A stretch of DNA of 64,000 nucleotides, from positions 248,001 to 312,000 of the forward strand of contig NZ_BMKK01000006.1 of NCBI RefSeq assembly GCF_014644295.1, in the 5' to 3' direction. The stretch comes from Emticicia aquatilis. Its GTDB lineage: Bacteria > Bacteroidota > Bacteroidia > Cytophagales > Spirosomataceae. The notes beneath the pieces were generated by a model. That model saw only the letters and a program-made list of their open reading frames with translations, had not been told where the DNA came from and did not search any database. Shown one piece after another: positions 1-9,017 of this stretch; within the stretch, counting starts at the first letter, position 1, and each line of letters opens with the position of its first letter. A program made the position numbers and the translations under genes.

Positions 1-461
1 AAATCTTCAAAACCTCCAAAACACAAAATCATCATTAAAGCAAATAGACCAACAGCCACGTAAAGTTGCTTTTTTCGGTCATATTCACCGAGTAATAAGA
101 CCGTTATGATAGCCGTAAAAACCAAACGAACAAGCATCAAAGGCACTCCTTCGAGCGAGCCAAGATGGATTTTTGAGAAGAAATTGAGTGATAAACCCAA
201 CAAAAATATTCTTAATGCACGAGTAATGATTCTTTCTAAAACTGACCCATCAAACTTTTTGACTGGCATAGAAAGCACCGTTGAAATGCCAACAATGAAG
301 AGGAAAAACGGAAAAACTAAATCGGTTGGCGTACATCCATGCCATTCGGCGTGTTCGAGTGGGGCGTAGATATGTCCCCAGTCACCTGGGTTATTTACGA
401 TAGTCATGAGCATGATGGTCATGCCTCTAAAAACGTCAATTGAGGTCAGGCGTTCTTTCAT
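1..461 (-). CDS. NagX-like membrane acyltransferase (DUF5009 / heparan-alpha-glucosaminide N-acetyltransferase family), 3' end outside window
   Basis: Reading the minus strand from ATG at 461 gives an open frame of 153 codons that runs off the left edge. The N-terminus MKERLTSIDVFRGMTI, followed by PLEHAEWHGCTPTDLVFPF and a glycine-rich first membrane helix, is the signature of the NagX/DUF5009 family. Hydrophobic helices follow at about residues 45-65, 80-100, 112-125 and 132-150. Family members are polytopic inner-membrane proteins thought to acetylate sugars or amino sugars. The gene lies 37 bases downstream of the kinase at 499-2025 on the same strand, so it may be the last gene of that transcript, which would fit a carbohydrate role. 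Product family is well supported; substrate is unknown. A plus-strand ORF at 106-369 overlapping it is a shadow. Confidence 0.85.
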   Translation of the reverse strand, partial: MKERLTSIDVFRGMTIMLMTIVNNPGDWGHIYAPLEHAEWHGCTPTDLVFPFFLFIVGISTVLSMPVKKFDGSVLERIITRALRIFLLGLSLNFFSKIHLGSLEGVPLMLVRLVFTAIITVLLLGEYDRKKQLYVAVGLFALMMILCFGGFED

Positions 462-498
462 TAATGCTTAGGGTTTGTTGATTTTTCCCGAAAGATAA

Positions 499-2025
499 TC
501 AATCGCCTTGATTTTGTTGTAATTCCGCAATCAAATCAAACTCTTCTTCGAGTTTATAGCTTAATCGTTCAAAAATTGCATAAAATTTCTGGTATTTCTG
601 GTGATTTTCTCGGTTGGGTTGATAAACAATAGAAGACTGAATCGTTTTGGCAGCATCGGCCAAACTACTAAAAACCCCCATTTCGGTCAAAGCCAGCATT
701 GCAGCACCTACATTAGCACTATCTGGGTTATCATTAACATTTACCTGAATACCAAACATATCAGAAATAATTTGCGACCAAAGTGGCAAGGTTGCAAACG
801 TGCCATTTACATATAAATTGTCAATTTTTCGATGAGATTGTAGCAATTTGCCGATACTGTAAATCTCAAACAAAATACCTTCAATAGTTGCACGCACAAA
901 ATGCTGTTGTTCATGAGTAATATTTATACCAAAATAAACACCCCGAGCGTTGGCATTCCAAAGTGGGGCTCTTTCACCCAATAAATAGGGTAAAAAAAGC
1001 AATCCGTTTGCTCCTGCCGATACTTGTGCTGCTTCTTTGAACAAATCGTGAATAGTGTCTTCAAAATCAAGGCCATTATTGAAATGACCAAATTGCCGAG
1101 CAAACCACTCGAAAGCTACACCACCATTATTAGTGGGGCCTCCCGAAATATAATGACCTTTATCAAGAATATAATTAAAAAAACGTTGTTTTTCGTCATG
1201 TAAAACTTCTTTTCCTGCTACCCTTACGGCACCACTTGATGTTATCGAAATGGTGGCTTGTCCTTCTCCGAATACACCAGAGCCAAGAGTTGCCAGACAA
1301 CCATCGCTACTACCAATTATTATTTTTGTTTTATCAGAAAGTCGTAGGGATTTTGCCAAAGCAGGTCGAAGTCGAAGCTCAGAATTAAAAATTGAAGTTG
1401 GCTGAGAGAGTTGACTACTTGAAATACCAGCAAAATTCAAGGATTTTTGTTCCCAAGCTAACTCATGAATATTGAATAGTCCAGTGGCCGAGGCAAGGCT
1501 GTAATCAATTAGATATTCGCCCGTAAATTGATGTAAAATATACTCTTTTAGCGAGATAAATTTACTCGTTTTGGCAAAACGCTCTGGGTCATGATTTTTT
1601 ATCCAAGTTATTTTGGCCAAAGGCGACATCGGGTGAATCGGTGTCCCCGTAGCTTTATAAATCTCAACTCCCAATGCTGAGTTTTTTAGTTCGGTTGCTT
1701 CTTTACTCGCTCTATTATCGGCCCAAATGATAGCATTTCCTAATGGCACACCGTTTTTATCAATCGGCAAAACACTGTGCATTGACGAGCTAAAAACTAT
1801 TGATAAGACTTTATGCTTTTTGGTAAAAGCTGGGTCGTTGAGCAAGCCTTTCAAGACAAAAAGAACCGTTATAAAAACCTGTTCGGGGTCTTGTTCGCTA
1901 TTATCGGGTTGGGCGTGAAAAGTCGGATATGTGCCTTTTCGGGCAGCAATTTGTTTGCCCTTTAGGTCAAAAGCAATAACTCGTACTGCTGTTGTTTCGA
2001 TGTCGATAGTTATTATTGTTTCCAT
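499..2025 (-). CDS. FGGY-family gluconokinase paralogue with degenerate nucleotide-binding motifs
   Basis: A 508-residue FGGY carbohydrate kinase, clearly a paralogue of the gluconokinase at 9018-10421 (shared blocks such as IIWADNRAS, SATGLFNIHEL, LFLPYLLGERAPLWNANA). ATG at 2025 is preferred over 2088 because METIITIDIE matches the family N-terminus and the extra 21 residues merely translate a repeat. The protein departs from the family in three conserved glycine motifs: phosphate-1 loop D-I-G-T-T-S is DIETTA (Glu10), phosphate-2 GTSGAVR is TSSGAVR, and adenosine SGGF is NGTF. The putative catalytic aspartate in SSDGCLATLG is kept. FGGY membership is certain; whether it still phosphorylates gluconate is doubtful. 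It lies downstream of the AraC gene on the same strand with a palindromic element between, and could act as an altered kinase or a sensor. Confidence 0.85.
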   Translation of the reverse strand: METIITIDIETTAVRVIAFDLKGKQIAARKGTYPTFHAQPDNSEQDPEQVFITVLFVLKGLLNDPAFTKKHKVLSIVFSSSMHSVLPIDKNGVPLGNAIIWADNRASKEATELKNSALGVEIYKATGTPIHPMSPLAKITWIKNHDPERFAKTSKFISLKEYILHQFTGEYLIDYSLASATGLFNIHELAWEQKSLNFAGISSSQLSQPTSIFNSELRLRPALAKSLRLSDKTKIIIGSSDGCLATLGSGVFGEGQATISITSSGAVRVAGKEVLHDEKQRFFNYILDKGHYISGGPTNNGGVAFEWFARQFGHFNNGLDFEDTIHDLFKEAAQVSAGANGLLFLPYLLGERAPLWNANARGVYFGINITHEQQHFVRATIEGILFEIYSIGKLLQSHRKIDNLYVNGTFATLPLWSQIISDMFGIQVNVNDNPDSANVGAAMLALTEMGVFSSLADAAKTIQSSIVYQPNRENHQKYQKFYAIFERLSYKLEEEFDLIAELQQNQGD

Positions 2026-2030
2026 AAGTC

Positions 2031-2125
2031 TAATGAGTGAATGAGTGAATATTGAATGAGTGAATGGCTTTTTAATTCTATCATTCACTCATTCAAAACG
2101 GGCGGCGTACCGCTTCACTCATTCT
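2031..2125. repeat. Palindromic border element, copy 1
   Basis: Repeats of GAATGAGTGA in both orientations fill the gap between the AraC gene and the kinase. A GC-rich hairpin at 2102-2113 has stem GCGG/CCGC and loop CGTA. On the minus strand the AraC stop codon TGA lies inside GAATGAGTGA, the hairpin follows at once, then GAATGAGTGAATGATAGAAT and inverted CATTCACTCATTC units lead to within a few bases of the kinase ATG. Related copies lie at 8884-9017 and 60036-60077. It may work as a terminator, RNA stabiliser or insertion element; function is inference. Confidence 0.8.
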
Positions 2126-2993
2126 TTCTATAATGCCCTGGTGTATAGCCTGTTAGTTTTTTGAAAGTTGTGGAAAAATGTTGCGATGAGTAAAATCCAG
2201 TATCGAGTGCGATATCTGTTAAGCTAATATTGGTGGTTTTTAGTAGGCGAATCGCTTCTGAAATTCTCAAATTTATGAGGTAGTTGAGCGGTGAAAACCC
2301 CGAGTAAGATTTCACTTTTTCAGTAAAGGCCGTTATACCTAAACCCATTATAACGGCCATTTCTTCCACAGTCCACGGATGGGCGAGATTCCCACGCAGA
2401 ATTTGGTCTAATTTCTGAAAAGTTTGAGGAAAATCTCGGCGTTGGTTTTCTTGTTTACTTAGTTGTCGGGCAGTAGTAATCAAAAATTCGTCAAGTAAAT
2501 GATTGATACGTGTTTTAAAGCCCAGCTCGTTAGAAAACACTTCATTTTCCAGCTTTTGTAAAATTTCTCCTAATGGTTTAAAATTTTGCAAGACAGGTTT
2601 TTTATTTAATGACAACAATTTACCAATCAATCGTTGTTCGGCTTCTGAAATACTACTCCATTCACCTAAAATTAACTCACCTTCTTCCGAAAAAAAACGA
2701 GGACTGATGCTAATTGAAATAACCACCCCAACATCCCACATTTCTTTTGCCCCTCCAAATTTTTGTTTGGGGAAAACCAAAACGGCATCGTTTGGATATA
2801 CCGTAATAGATTGGTTATCAATAATCCACTCAAATTTCCCTTCCAAAACAAAAACTATCCTTAAACCTTGATTTTCTTTTACGGGCATAGAGTTCGGCAA
2901 CACTTGTTGAATTTTCTTGCGAAAAAACTCAATCAAGTGCGGAAAAGCCTGAATTTCTGGTGACTTACCTTTATGTAAAGAAAAATGAGACAT
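2115..2993 (-). CDS. AraC-family transcriptional regulator
   Basis: A 292-residue regulator with the AraC layout. Residues about 45-90 form a cupin-like sensor segment (LRIVFVLEGKFEWIID, VYPNDAVLVFP). Residues about 195-290 hold two helix-turn-helix units, the second being the classic ISLTDIALDTGFYSSQHFS followed by F-K-K-L-T-G-Y-T-P-G-H-Y-R. It is divergent from the SusC gene at 3132 and co-directional with the kinase at 499-2025, so it is the likely local regulator of the gluconate-type locus, responding to substrate or an intermediate. The last four residues (RKNE) and stop are written by the border repeat, which may have replaced the original C-terminus. Start ATG at 2993 fits; no strong upstream box was found. 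Confidence 0.9.
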   Translation of the reverse strand: MSHFSLHKGKSPEIQAFPHLIEFFRKKIQQVLPNSMPVKENQGLRIVFVLEGKFEWIIDNQSITVYPNDAVLVFPKQKFGGAKEMWDVGVVISISISPRFFSEEGELILGEWSSISEAEQRLIGKLLSLNKKPVLQNFKPLGEILQKLENEVFSNELGFKTRINHLLDEFLITTARQLSKQENQRRDFPQTFQKLDQILRGNLAHPWTVEEMAVIMGLGITAFTEKVKSYSGFSPLNYLINLRISEAIRLLKTTNISLTDIALDTGFYSSQHFSTTFKKLTGYTPGHYRKNE

Positions 2994-3131
2994 TTGAATT
3001 AATATTGATGTAAAAATATTACAATTTTTTCAAGCAATCATTATAATATTCACCGCCGAAATTATTTGGAAGTTTGATGGCTTTTTCTTTAAGAAATTTG
3101 CCTAACTAAAATAAAACTCATTAAGTCATTC

Positions 3132-6100
3132 ATGAAAAAACAACTACTATTATTTATGCTGTTGATGTGTACATCGGCAGTTCTTTACGCACAAAAAATA
3201 TCGGGAAAAGTCACATCCTCTAAAGAAGGTGTGTCATTACCGGGTGTTTCGGTGCAGGTAAAAGGCACAAATACTGGTACGAATACCAGTGCCGATGGTA
3301 CATTTAGTGTCAATGCTCCGTCTAACGCTACGCTTGTTTTTAGCTTTATTGGCTACAAAACTCAAGAAATTAAAGTTGGAAATCAATCAGTAATTAATGT
3401 TTCGTTGGATGAAGATGCTCAACGCCTCGATGAGGTGGTCGTAACAGCTTTGGGTATCAAGAAAGAAGCTAAAAAATTAGGTTATGCAACTTCCACCGTA
3501 AATCGTGAGCAATTAACCGAGAATCGTACACCAAATTTGATGAATGCCCTAACGGGTAAAATTGCGGGTGTGAATATTTCGGGTTTAGGAACTGGCCCAG
3601 CTGGAACTTCAAAAATCAGGATTAGAGGTCAATCATCAATTTCTGGTCAGAATAACCCTTTAATAGTTGTCAATGGCGTGCCGATTGATAATACCAATTT
3701 TGGAACAAACCCAGGTAATGCAGGTGCTGATAATTCGATTGGTGTGCGTGGTGGTGGAAATACCTCAGATGGTGGCGATGGTTTATCATCTATCAACCCC
3801 GATGATGTAGAAAGCATGACTGTACTAAAAGGAGCAACTGCTGCTGCTCTCTATGGCTCTCGTGCAAAAGATGGTGTAATCATGATTACAACCAAATCGA
3901 AAGGTGATAACAAAGGTCTTGGTGTGACTTTCAACACTAACTTCACGAATGAAACACCTTTAGATTTTACTGATTTTCAATACGAATATGGTCAAGGCGA
4001 AAACGGAATAAGACCAACAACGGCCAATCCAACCTCTGGACAATGGTCTTTCGGAGAGAAATTTCAGCCAGGTATGACCCAAGTTTTGTTTGATGGTGTG
4101 AGTGTTCCTTACGAGCCTCAATATAATAATATTCGTAAGTTTTATCGTAACGGACAAAACTTCACCAATACAATCTCATTATCAAGTTCGGGCGAAAAAG
4201 GTGGTATGAACCTTTCTTTTTCAAATATGGATAATAAAGGTATTGTACCAAATAATACTTTTAATCGCAAAACACTCAATTTAGGTTTTTCATATAACTT
4301 ATCGAAAAAACTAAGTTTTGCAGGAAATATCAACTACTCTAACGAGTTTAATAAGAACCCACCAAACGTTGCCAATCAAGATAACTCAATTCCGACAGCC
4401 CTCTCAAATATGGCCAATTCTATGCCTTTGAGTTTGTTGGAAGAAAAGAAATTTAATGCCGCAGGAAATGAGTTCATTTATTCAAGATTCATGAACCGTA
4501 CGAACCCTTATTTCACTTTATCGGAGCAATTTCAGAATATTCGTAGAGATAGAATCTTTGGTAATGTTTCAGTAAAGTATAACCTTACTGATTGGCTATA
4601 TATTCAAGGTCGTGTCGGACAAGATTTTTGGTCACGTGACCAAGAGTTCAATAACTTCGCAACGGGTACAGCTTCGTTGGCTGCCGCACCTGCGGGTTTT
4701 GTGAATGGTGCTTTTACACAAGAATCCAGAAGATTTAGAGAAACCAATGCCGATATCTTGATTGCGGCTTCAAAAACTTTCGGAGATTTTGGTGTTGACG
4801 TGAATCTTGGTGGAAACCAAATGTATCGTCGTTCGGACTTAAACTCTACTGCTGTTCAGGATTTTGTTGTGAGAGGCTTATACACAGTTATGAATGGCCG
4901 TGTAAAAGACCCAATCTATGGTTTATCTGAAAGAGCCGTAAACTCTATCTATGGTTCGAGTGAGTTTTCATACAAAAACTACCTATTTGTAAACGTAACA
5001 GCAAGAAATGACTGGTTTTCAACACTTTCACCCGAAAATCGTAGCATTTTGTATCCATCGGTTTCAGCAAGTTACGTTTTCTCACAGTCGTTCAATAACG
5101 TACCAAGTTGGTTGAATTTCGGTAAATTGAGAGTTGCTTACGCCGAGGTTGGTAGCGACACCGACGTTTCGCCTTACTCTAATAATCTATTTTATGGTAT
5201 CAACTCAAACTTGTTGAGCAATCCAGCAGGTGCATTGCAGCCAGTTGGTGGTTCGTCGGGCAATACGCTTCCAAACGCCAATCTTCGTCCGATGCGTGCT
5301 TCGGAAAAAGAAGCTGGTATTGAGTTAAAATTATTCAATAATCGAGTAGGTTTAGACTTTGCTGTCTATCAAAAAATAACAACAGACCAAATCGTTTCGG
5401 CACAGGTTTCTGATGCTTCTGGCTTTACAAGCACACTCATCAACAGCGGACGCAGCCGTACAAATGGTGCTGAGGCCTTATTAAGCTTAGTTCCTGTAAA
5501 AACATCTGACTTCCAATGGGATATTACTCTAAATGGTTCTTACAATAAAACTAAAGTACTCAGCTTATTGACAGACACTCCTGGAGAAAGAATTACGGTT
5601 GGAACGCACGTTTTCAACGGAGAGCTTCGCCAAGTAGTTGGCCAAGAAATGGGTCAAATATATGGTTTTGGCTTCCGTCGTGATGCCAATGGTCAACAAG
5701 TGTTTGGAGCAAATGGTATTCCACTTCGCACAGCCGACTTGATTTCGTATGGTAGTGCCTTGCCAAAATGGGTAGGTGGTATCAATAATGCTTTCAATTA
5801 TAAAGGAATAACATTATCAGCTTTGATTGACTTCAAATTAGGAAACATGATGCTATCTGGTTCAAACTTTAACTTCTATCGTCATGGTTTACACAAAAAT
5901 ACCCTTGTTGGTCGTGATACTGGTGGCGTTATTGGTGTTGGAGTAAACGAAAAAGGCGAGCCAAACACCGTTAAAGCAAACGTACAAGATTACTGGTCAG
6001 TAGTTCGCTCGTTGGCAATCATCGAACCAGTTGTTTACAACGGAGGTTTCTGGAAATTACGTCAGATTACAGCTGGCTATGACTTCACGAAGTTTCTTCC

Positions 6101-6287
6101 TAAAAACTCAGTCATCAAAGGAGCAAAACTTAGCTTAGTAGCGAATAACGTATTATTACTCAAAAAATGGGTAGATAATATCGACCCTGAATCTTTTGGT
6201 TATTCTTCTGATAACCTTGTTGGTATGGAGTCGCATGGTTTACCAACCACTCGAAGCATGGGCTTTAATTTGAATGTGAAGTTTTAA
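3132..6287 (+). CDS. SusC/RagA-family TonB-linked outer membrane protein
   Basis: A 1051-residue TonB-dependent transporter. It has a signal peptide ending at VLYAQ (about residue 21), a carboxypeptidase-D-like regulatory domain (ISGKVTSS, LPGVSVQVKGT; about 22-110), the SusC signature EVVVTALGIKKEAKKLGYA, a plug domain (NPLIVVNGVPI, VLKGATAAALYGSRAKDGV; about 115-255) and a long beta-barrel ending in aromatic GFNLNVKF. With the SusD lipoprotein 41 bases downstream it forms an outer-membrane uptake complex, powered by TonB, for glycans or sugar derivatives. The neighbouring 6-phosphogluconate dehydrogenase and gluconokinase suggest a gluconate-containing substrate; that is inference. The divergent AraC gene is the likely regulator. 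Confidence 0.95.
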   Translation: MKKQLLLFMLLMCTSAVLYAQKISGKVTSSKEGVSLPGVSVQVKGTNTGTNTSADGTFSVNAPSNATLVFSFIGYKTQEIKVGNQSVINVSLDEDAQRLDEVVVTALGIKKEAKKLGYATSTVNREQLTENRTPNLMNALTGKIAGVNISGLGTGPAGTSKIRIRGQSSISGQNNPLIVVNGVPIDNTNFGTNPGNAGADNSIGVRGGGNTSDGGDGLSSINPDDVESMTVLKGATAAALYGSRAKDGVIMITTKSKGDNKGLGVTFNTNFTNETPLDFTDFQYEYGQGENGIRPTTANPTSGQWSFGEKFQPGMTQVLFDGVSVPYEPQYNNIRKFYRNGQNFTNTISLSSSGEKGGMNLSFSNMDNKGIVPNNTFNRKTLNLGFSYNLSKKLSFAGNINYSNEFNKNPPNVANQDNSIPTALSNMANSMPLSLLEEKKFNAAGNEFIYSRFMNRTNPYFTLSEQFQNIRRDRIFGNVSVKYNLTDWLYIQGRVGQDFWSRDQEFNNFATGTASLAAAPAGFVNGAFTQESRRFRETNADILIAASKTFGDFGVDVNLGGNQMYRRSDLNSTAVQDFVVRGLYTVMNGRVKDPIYGLSERAVNSIYGSSEFSYKNYLFVNVTARNDWFSTLSPENRSILYPSVSASYVFSQSFNNVPSWLNFGKLRVAYAEVGSDTDVSPYSNNLFYGINSNLLSNPAGALQPVGGSSGNTLPNANLRPMRASEKEAGIELKLFNNRVGLDFAVYQKITTDQIVSAQVSDASGFTSTLINSGRSRTNGAEALLSLVPVKTSDFQWDITLNGSYNKTKVLSLLTDTPGERITVGTHVFNGELRQVVGQEMGQIYGFGFRRDANGQQVFGANGIPLRTADLISYGSALPKWVGGINNAFNYKGITLSALIDFKLGNMMLSGSNFNFYRHGLHKNTLVGRDTGGVIGVGVNEKGEPNTVKANVQDYWSVVRSLAIIEPVVYNGGFWKLRQITAGYDFTKFLPKNSVIKGAKLSLVANNVLLLKKWVDNIDPESFGYSSDNLVGMESHGLPTTRSMGFNLNVKF

Positions 6288-6328
6288 GCCTCAGAAGTCT
6301 AAGTAATCAATTTAAAAATGAATTTGAA

Positions 6329-7852
6329 ATGAAAAATATATTAAAAGCTTTATTGTTATCTATTCCATTTTGGGGGCTAACAAGCTGCGATAAAGGTTTC
6401 GACGAACTGAATATCAATAAAACAGCCGCAACATCTGTAAACCCTGTTTTTATTCTCAATAATGCCACCATCAATAGCACGTATGCTCCTGGTACAGTTA
6501 TCTATGAACTTGGTATCGTGCAACAAATGGTATCGCCTAACTCTGGGGTTTTAACGGGGGCAAACTTTAATCAAGATAGTCGTGATAATACGGTTCAGAA
6601 CTGGCAAAAATATTACCGTACAGTTATCAGAAATACGCAAGATGTAATCGACCAGACAAAAGATGTACCTGCACGCTCGAACCTCTACAACATGGCTCGT
6701 ATTTTACAAGCATACGCTTATATGGTAACTACTGACTCTTACGGAGATATTCCTTACGGAGAAGCGGCCAAAGGTTATACACAGCAAATTGTATTGCCAA
6801 AGTACGACACCCAACAGACTGTTTATGCAGCAATAATCAAAGAATTAACTGATGCTTCAACGGCCTTAGATGCAGCAAAAACAGTAGAAACAGCCGATGT
6901 TTTATATGGTGGAAACATCGCTTTGTGGAAAAAGTTTGCTAATTCTCTTTTGCTTCGTGCGGGTATGCGTCTGAGCAAAGTAGATGCCGCTCAAGCACAA
7001 TCAGTTGTAGGCAAAGCAGTGGCAGCAGGCGTAATGGAGCTAAACACCGAAAATGCAATGGTTCGCCACGATGCCAACTATGTAAATGCCGTAGGTAATA
7101 TGCTGAATTCAACCGAAGCCGCTAACGTTTATATGGCAGCCCCATTTGTTGATTACTTGAAAAAAACAAACGACCCTCGTCTAAAATCAATTGCGGTTCG
7201 ATATGTTGGAGCCAAATCTGGTCCAGAGCAAGTAGCATCAAGAGCAAGTTCTGAACCAGCCGTACAAATAGGAATGCCTTTTGGTTTTGATAATAGCACA
7301 ATTTCTGCCGAAGTTACAAAGAATAAATTGGCAAGTTTCTATGATTTTACACAAGTTGATAGAACTCGTATGGCAAAAAACACTGCTCCAAATTTCTTGG
7401 TAACGGCTGCTCAAACGCAACTCTTACTGGCAGAAGCCGCTCAAAGAGGCTGGGTAACAGGCTCAACAGCAGAAGCATATTTCAACAAAGGTGTTAGACT
7501 CCACATGGAACAACTGGCCAGTTATGATGCAAACGCAGCTGTTGCTCCCGCTGCAATTACAGCATATTTGACAGAAAATCCATTTAAAACTGCTACCGCA
7601 TTAGAGCAAATCAATACGCAATATTGGATAGCTTCATTTTTAAATGGTCCTGAAGCTTTTGCCAATTTCAGAAGAAGTGGTTTCCCTGTCCTTACGCCAA
7701 ACCCTTTCCCTGGAAAAGCAATTAAAGGTACATTTATTCGCCGCCTAACCTATCCAAACTCCGAAATTTCGGTCAATAGTGTCAACGTAAAAGAAGCCAT
7801 TGGCCGTCAAGGAGCAGATGACTTAGACACCAAAGTTTGGTGGGATAAATAA
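6329..7852 (+). CDS. SusD/RagB-family substrate-binding lipoprotein
   Basis: A 507-residue surface lipoprotein. The N-terminus carries a hydrophobic segment and lipobox LTSC, with Cys20 as the expected lipidation site. Helical TPR-like content, the segment MVTTDSYGDIPYGEA and the C-terminal RRLTYPNSE fit the SusD/RagB-like 2 branch that pairs with SusC. It would cap the SusC barrel at 3132-6287 and bind the substrate at the cell surface. The 41-base gap and shared strand indicate one transcript, and a nested hairpin follows the stop codon. Substrate is not evident from sequence; genomic context points to a gluconate-type sugar acid or a glycan that releases it. Confidence 0.93.
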   Translation: MKNILKALLLSIPFWGLTSCDKGFDELNINKTAATSVNPVFILNNATINSTYAPGTVIYELGIVQQMVSPNSGVLTGANFNQDSRDNTVQNWQKYYRTVIRNTQDVIDQTKDVPARSNLYNMARILQAYAYMVTTDSYGDIPYGEAAKGYTQQIVLPKYDTQQTVYAAIIKELTDASTALDAAKTVETADVLYGGNIALWKKFANSLLLRAGMRLSKVDAAQAQSVVGKAVAAGVMELNTENAMVRHDANYVNAVGNMLNSTEAANVYMAAPFVDYLKKTNDPRLKSIAVRYVGAKSGPEQVASRASSEPAVQIGMPFGFDNSTISAEVTKNKLASFYDFTQVDRTRMAKNTAPNFLVTAAQTQLLLAEAAQRGWVTGSTAEAYFNKGVRLHMEQLASYDANAAVAPAAITAYLTENPFKTATALEQINTQYWIASFLNGPEAFANFRRSGFPVLTPNPFPGKAIKGTFIRRLTYPNSEISVNSVNVKEAIGRQGADDLDTKVWWDK

Positions 7853-7865
7853 GCCATTTTTCAAG

Positions 7866-7927
7866 AACCCTATCAATAAATCATTGGATAAATTACTCGA
7901 TTATCCGAATTTGTTGGTAGGGTTTTG
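7866..7927 (+). terminator. Nested hairpin after susD-like gene
   Basis: Outer arms AACCCTATCAA (7866-7876) and TTGGTAGGGTT (7914-7924) pair with one wobble, and an inner pair TTGGATAA / TTATCCGA folds inside, followed by a short T run. It separates the SusC/D genes from the dehydrogenase and could be a partial terminator that leaves the enzymes at lower expression. Confidence 0.6.
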
Positions 7928-7975
7928 TATTTTTATCGCACCAATTAGAAAATATATAAAAATTAATAAAAATTT

Positions 7976-8878
7976 ATGCAAATCGGACTCGTAGGACTCG
8001 GTAAAATGGGTTATAATTTGGCTCTAAATCTCAGAAACAACAATTATGAAGTAGTTGCTCATGATGTAAACGAAGCATCAGTTGATAAAATCGGAGAAGA
8101 AGGCGGCATTTTGGGTGCATATTCGTTGGAAAGTCTATGTAGCAAACTCAAAGGACGTAGAGTAATTTGGTTGATGGTGCCATCGGGCGAAATCGTAGAT
8201 GGTGTTATCGAAGAATTAAGCGAATATTTAAAGCCAAAAGACATTGTTATTGATGGCGGAAATTCAAATTTTAAAGATTCCGTAAGAAGATACAACGCAC
8301 TTAAAGAGAAACAAATCGAGTTTCTTGATTGCGGCACAAGTGGTGGTACAAGCGGAGCATTGAACGGAGCTTGCACCATGATTGGTGGCGACAAATCAAC
8401 TTTTGATTATGTCGAGAAAGTTTTCAAAGACATTTCTCTCGAAAACGGTTATCTCTACACAGGCGAAGCAGGTAGCGGACATTTTGTAAAAATGGTGCAT
8501 AACGGTATCGAATACGGGATGATGCAAGCCATTGCCGAAGGTTTTGAAGTTTTCGAAAAATCTAACTATGACCTTGATTTTGAAGCTGTTGCCAAACTTT
8601 TTAATAATGGTTCAGTAGTGCGTGGTTGGTTGATGGAATTGACCGAAAATGCTTTCAGAAAAGATGCAAAACTTGATGCCATCAAAGGAATCATGCACTC
8701 GTCAGGCGAAGGGAAATGGACACTCGAAACGGCTCTCGATATGGGAGTTGCAACGCCAGTAATCGCACTTTCGCTCATGATGCGTTATCGTTCACAACAG
8801 ACCGATACATTTTCAGGAAAAGTTGTGGCAGCTCTAAGAAACGAATTTGGTGGACACGCAGTTGAGAAAAATGAGTGA
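7976..8878 (+). CDS. gnd: 6-phosphogluconate dehydrogenase, short GntZ/YqeC type (decarboxylating)
   Basis: A 300-residue enzyme that would oxidise 6-phosphogluconate to ribulose-5-phosphate and CO2. The N-terminus has the dinucleotide fold GLGKMG (residues 7-12), then IDGGNSNFKDS, GTSGGTSGALNGACTMIGG (within the conserved substrate loop) and KMVHNGIEYGMMQ with the catalytic lysine. The length matches the short NAD-linked branch (about 300 residues), not the 470-residue pentose-phosphate enzyme. The gluconokinase follows after a repeat element, so the two make a gluconate to ribulose-5-phosphate route. The final residues KNE and stop come from the GAATGAGTGA repeat, exactly as at the AraC gene, which suggests the element inserted at or reshaped the 3' end. 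Confidence 0.9.
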   Translation: MQIGLVGLGKMGYNLALNLRNNNYEVVAHDVNEASVDKIGEEGGILGAYSLESLCSKLKGRRVIWLMVPSGEIVDGVIEELSEYLKPKDIVIDGGNSNFKDSVRRYNALKEKQIEFLDCGTSGGTSGALNGACTMIGGDKSTFDYVEKVFKDISLENGYLYTGEAGSGHFVKMVHNGIEYGMMQAIAEGFEVFEKSNYDLDFEAVAKLFNNGSVVRGWLMELTENAFRKDAKLDAIKGIMHSSGEGKWTLETALDMGVATPVIALSLMMRYRSQQTDTFSGKVVAALRNEFGGHAVEKNE

Positions 8879-8883
8879 GTTTT

Positions 8884-9017
8884 GAATGAGTGAATGATAG
8901 AATATTTTAATTGTATTAGTTTAAATCATTAGTCCTATTCTCTTATTTACTCATTCCGAACGGGCGGCAAACCGCTTAAAAATTGATTCTATCATTCACT
9001 CATTCACTCATTCAAAA
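8884..9017. repeat. Palindromic border element, copy 2
   Basis: A perfect 20-base inverted repeat, GAATGAGTGAATGATAGAAT at 8884-8903 and its complement at 8986-9005, encloses a GC hairpin GCGG-CAAA-CCGC at 8964-8975 preceded by GAACG. Further CATTCACTCATTC units run to the first codon of the gluconokinase. The stem is identical to that of copy 1 (2102-2113) while the loop differs. The element begins in the stop codon of gnd and ends at the next start codon, so it occupies the whole gap. Confidence 0.85.

Noticed and set aside
106-369. 87-residue plus-strand ORF at the left edge
   Set aside because: It overlaps the clear NagX-like frame on the minus strand and has no recognisable family.
2026-2088. 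N-terminal extension of the first kinase
   Set aside because: The extra residues (FTHSIFTHSLI) are the border repeat in translation; ATG at 2025 fits the FGGY family.
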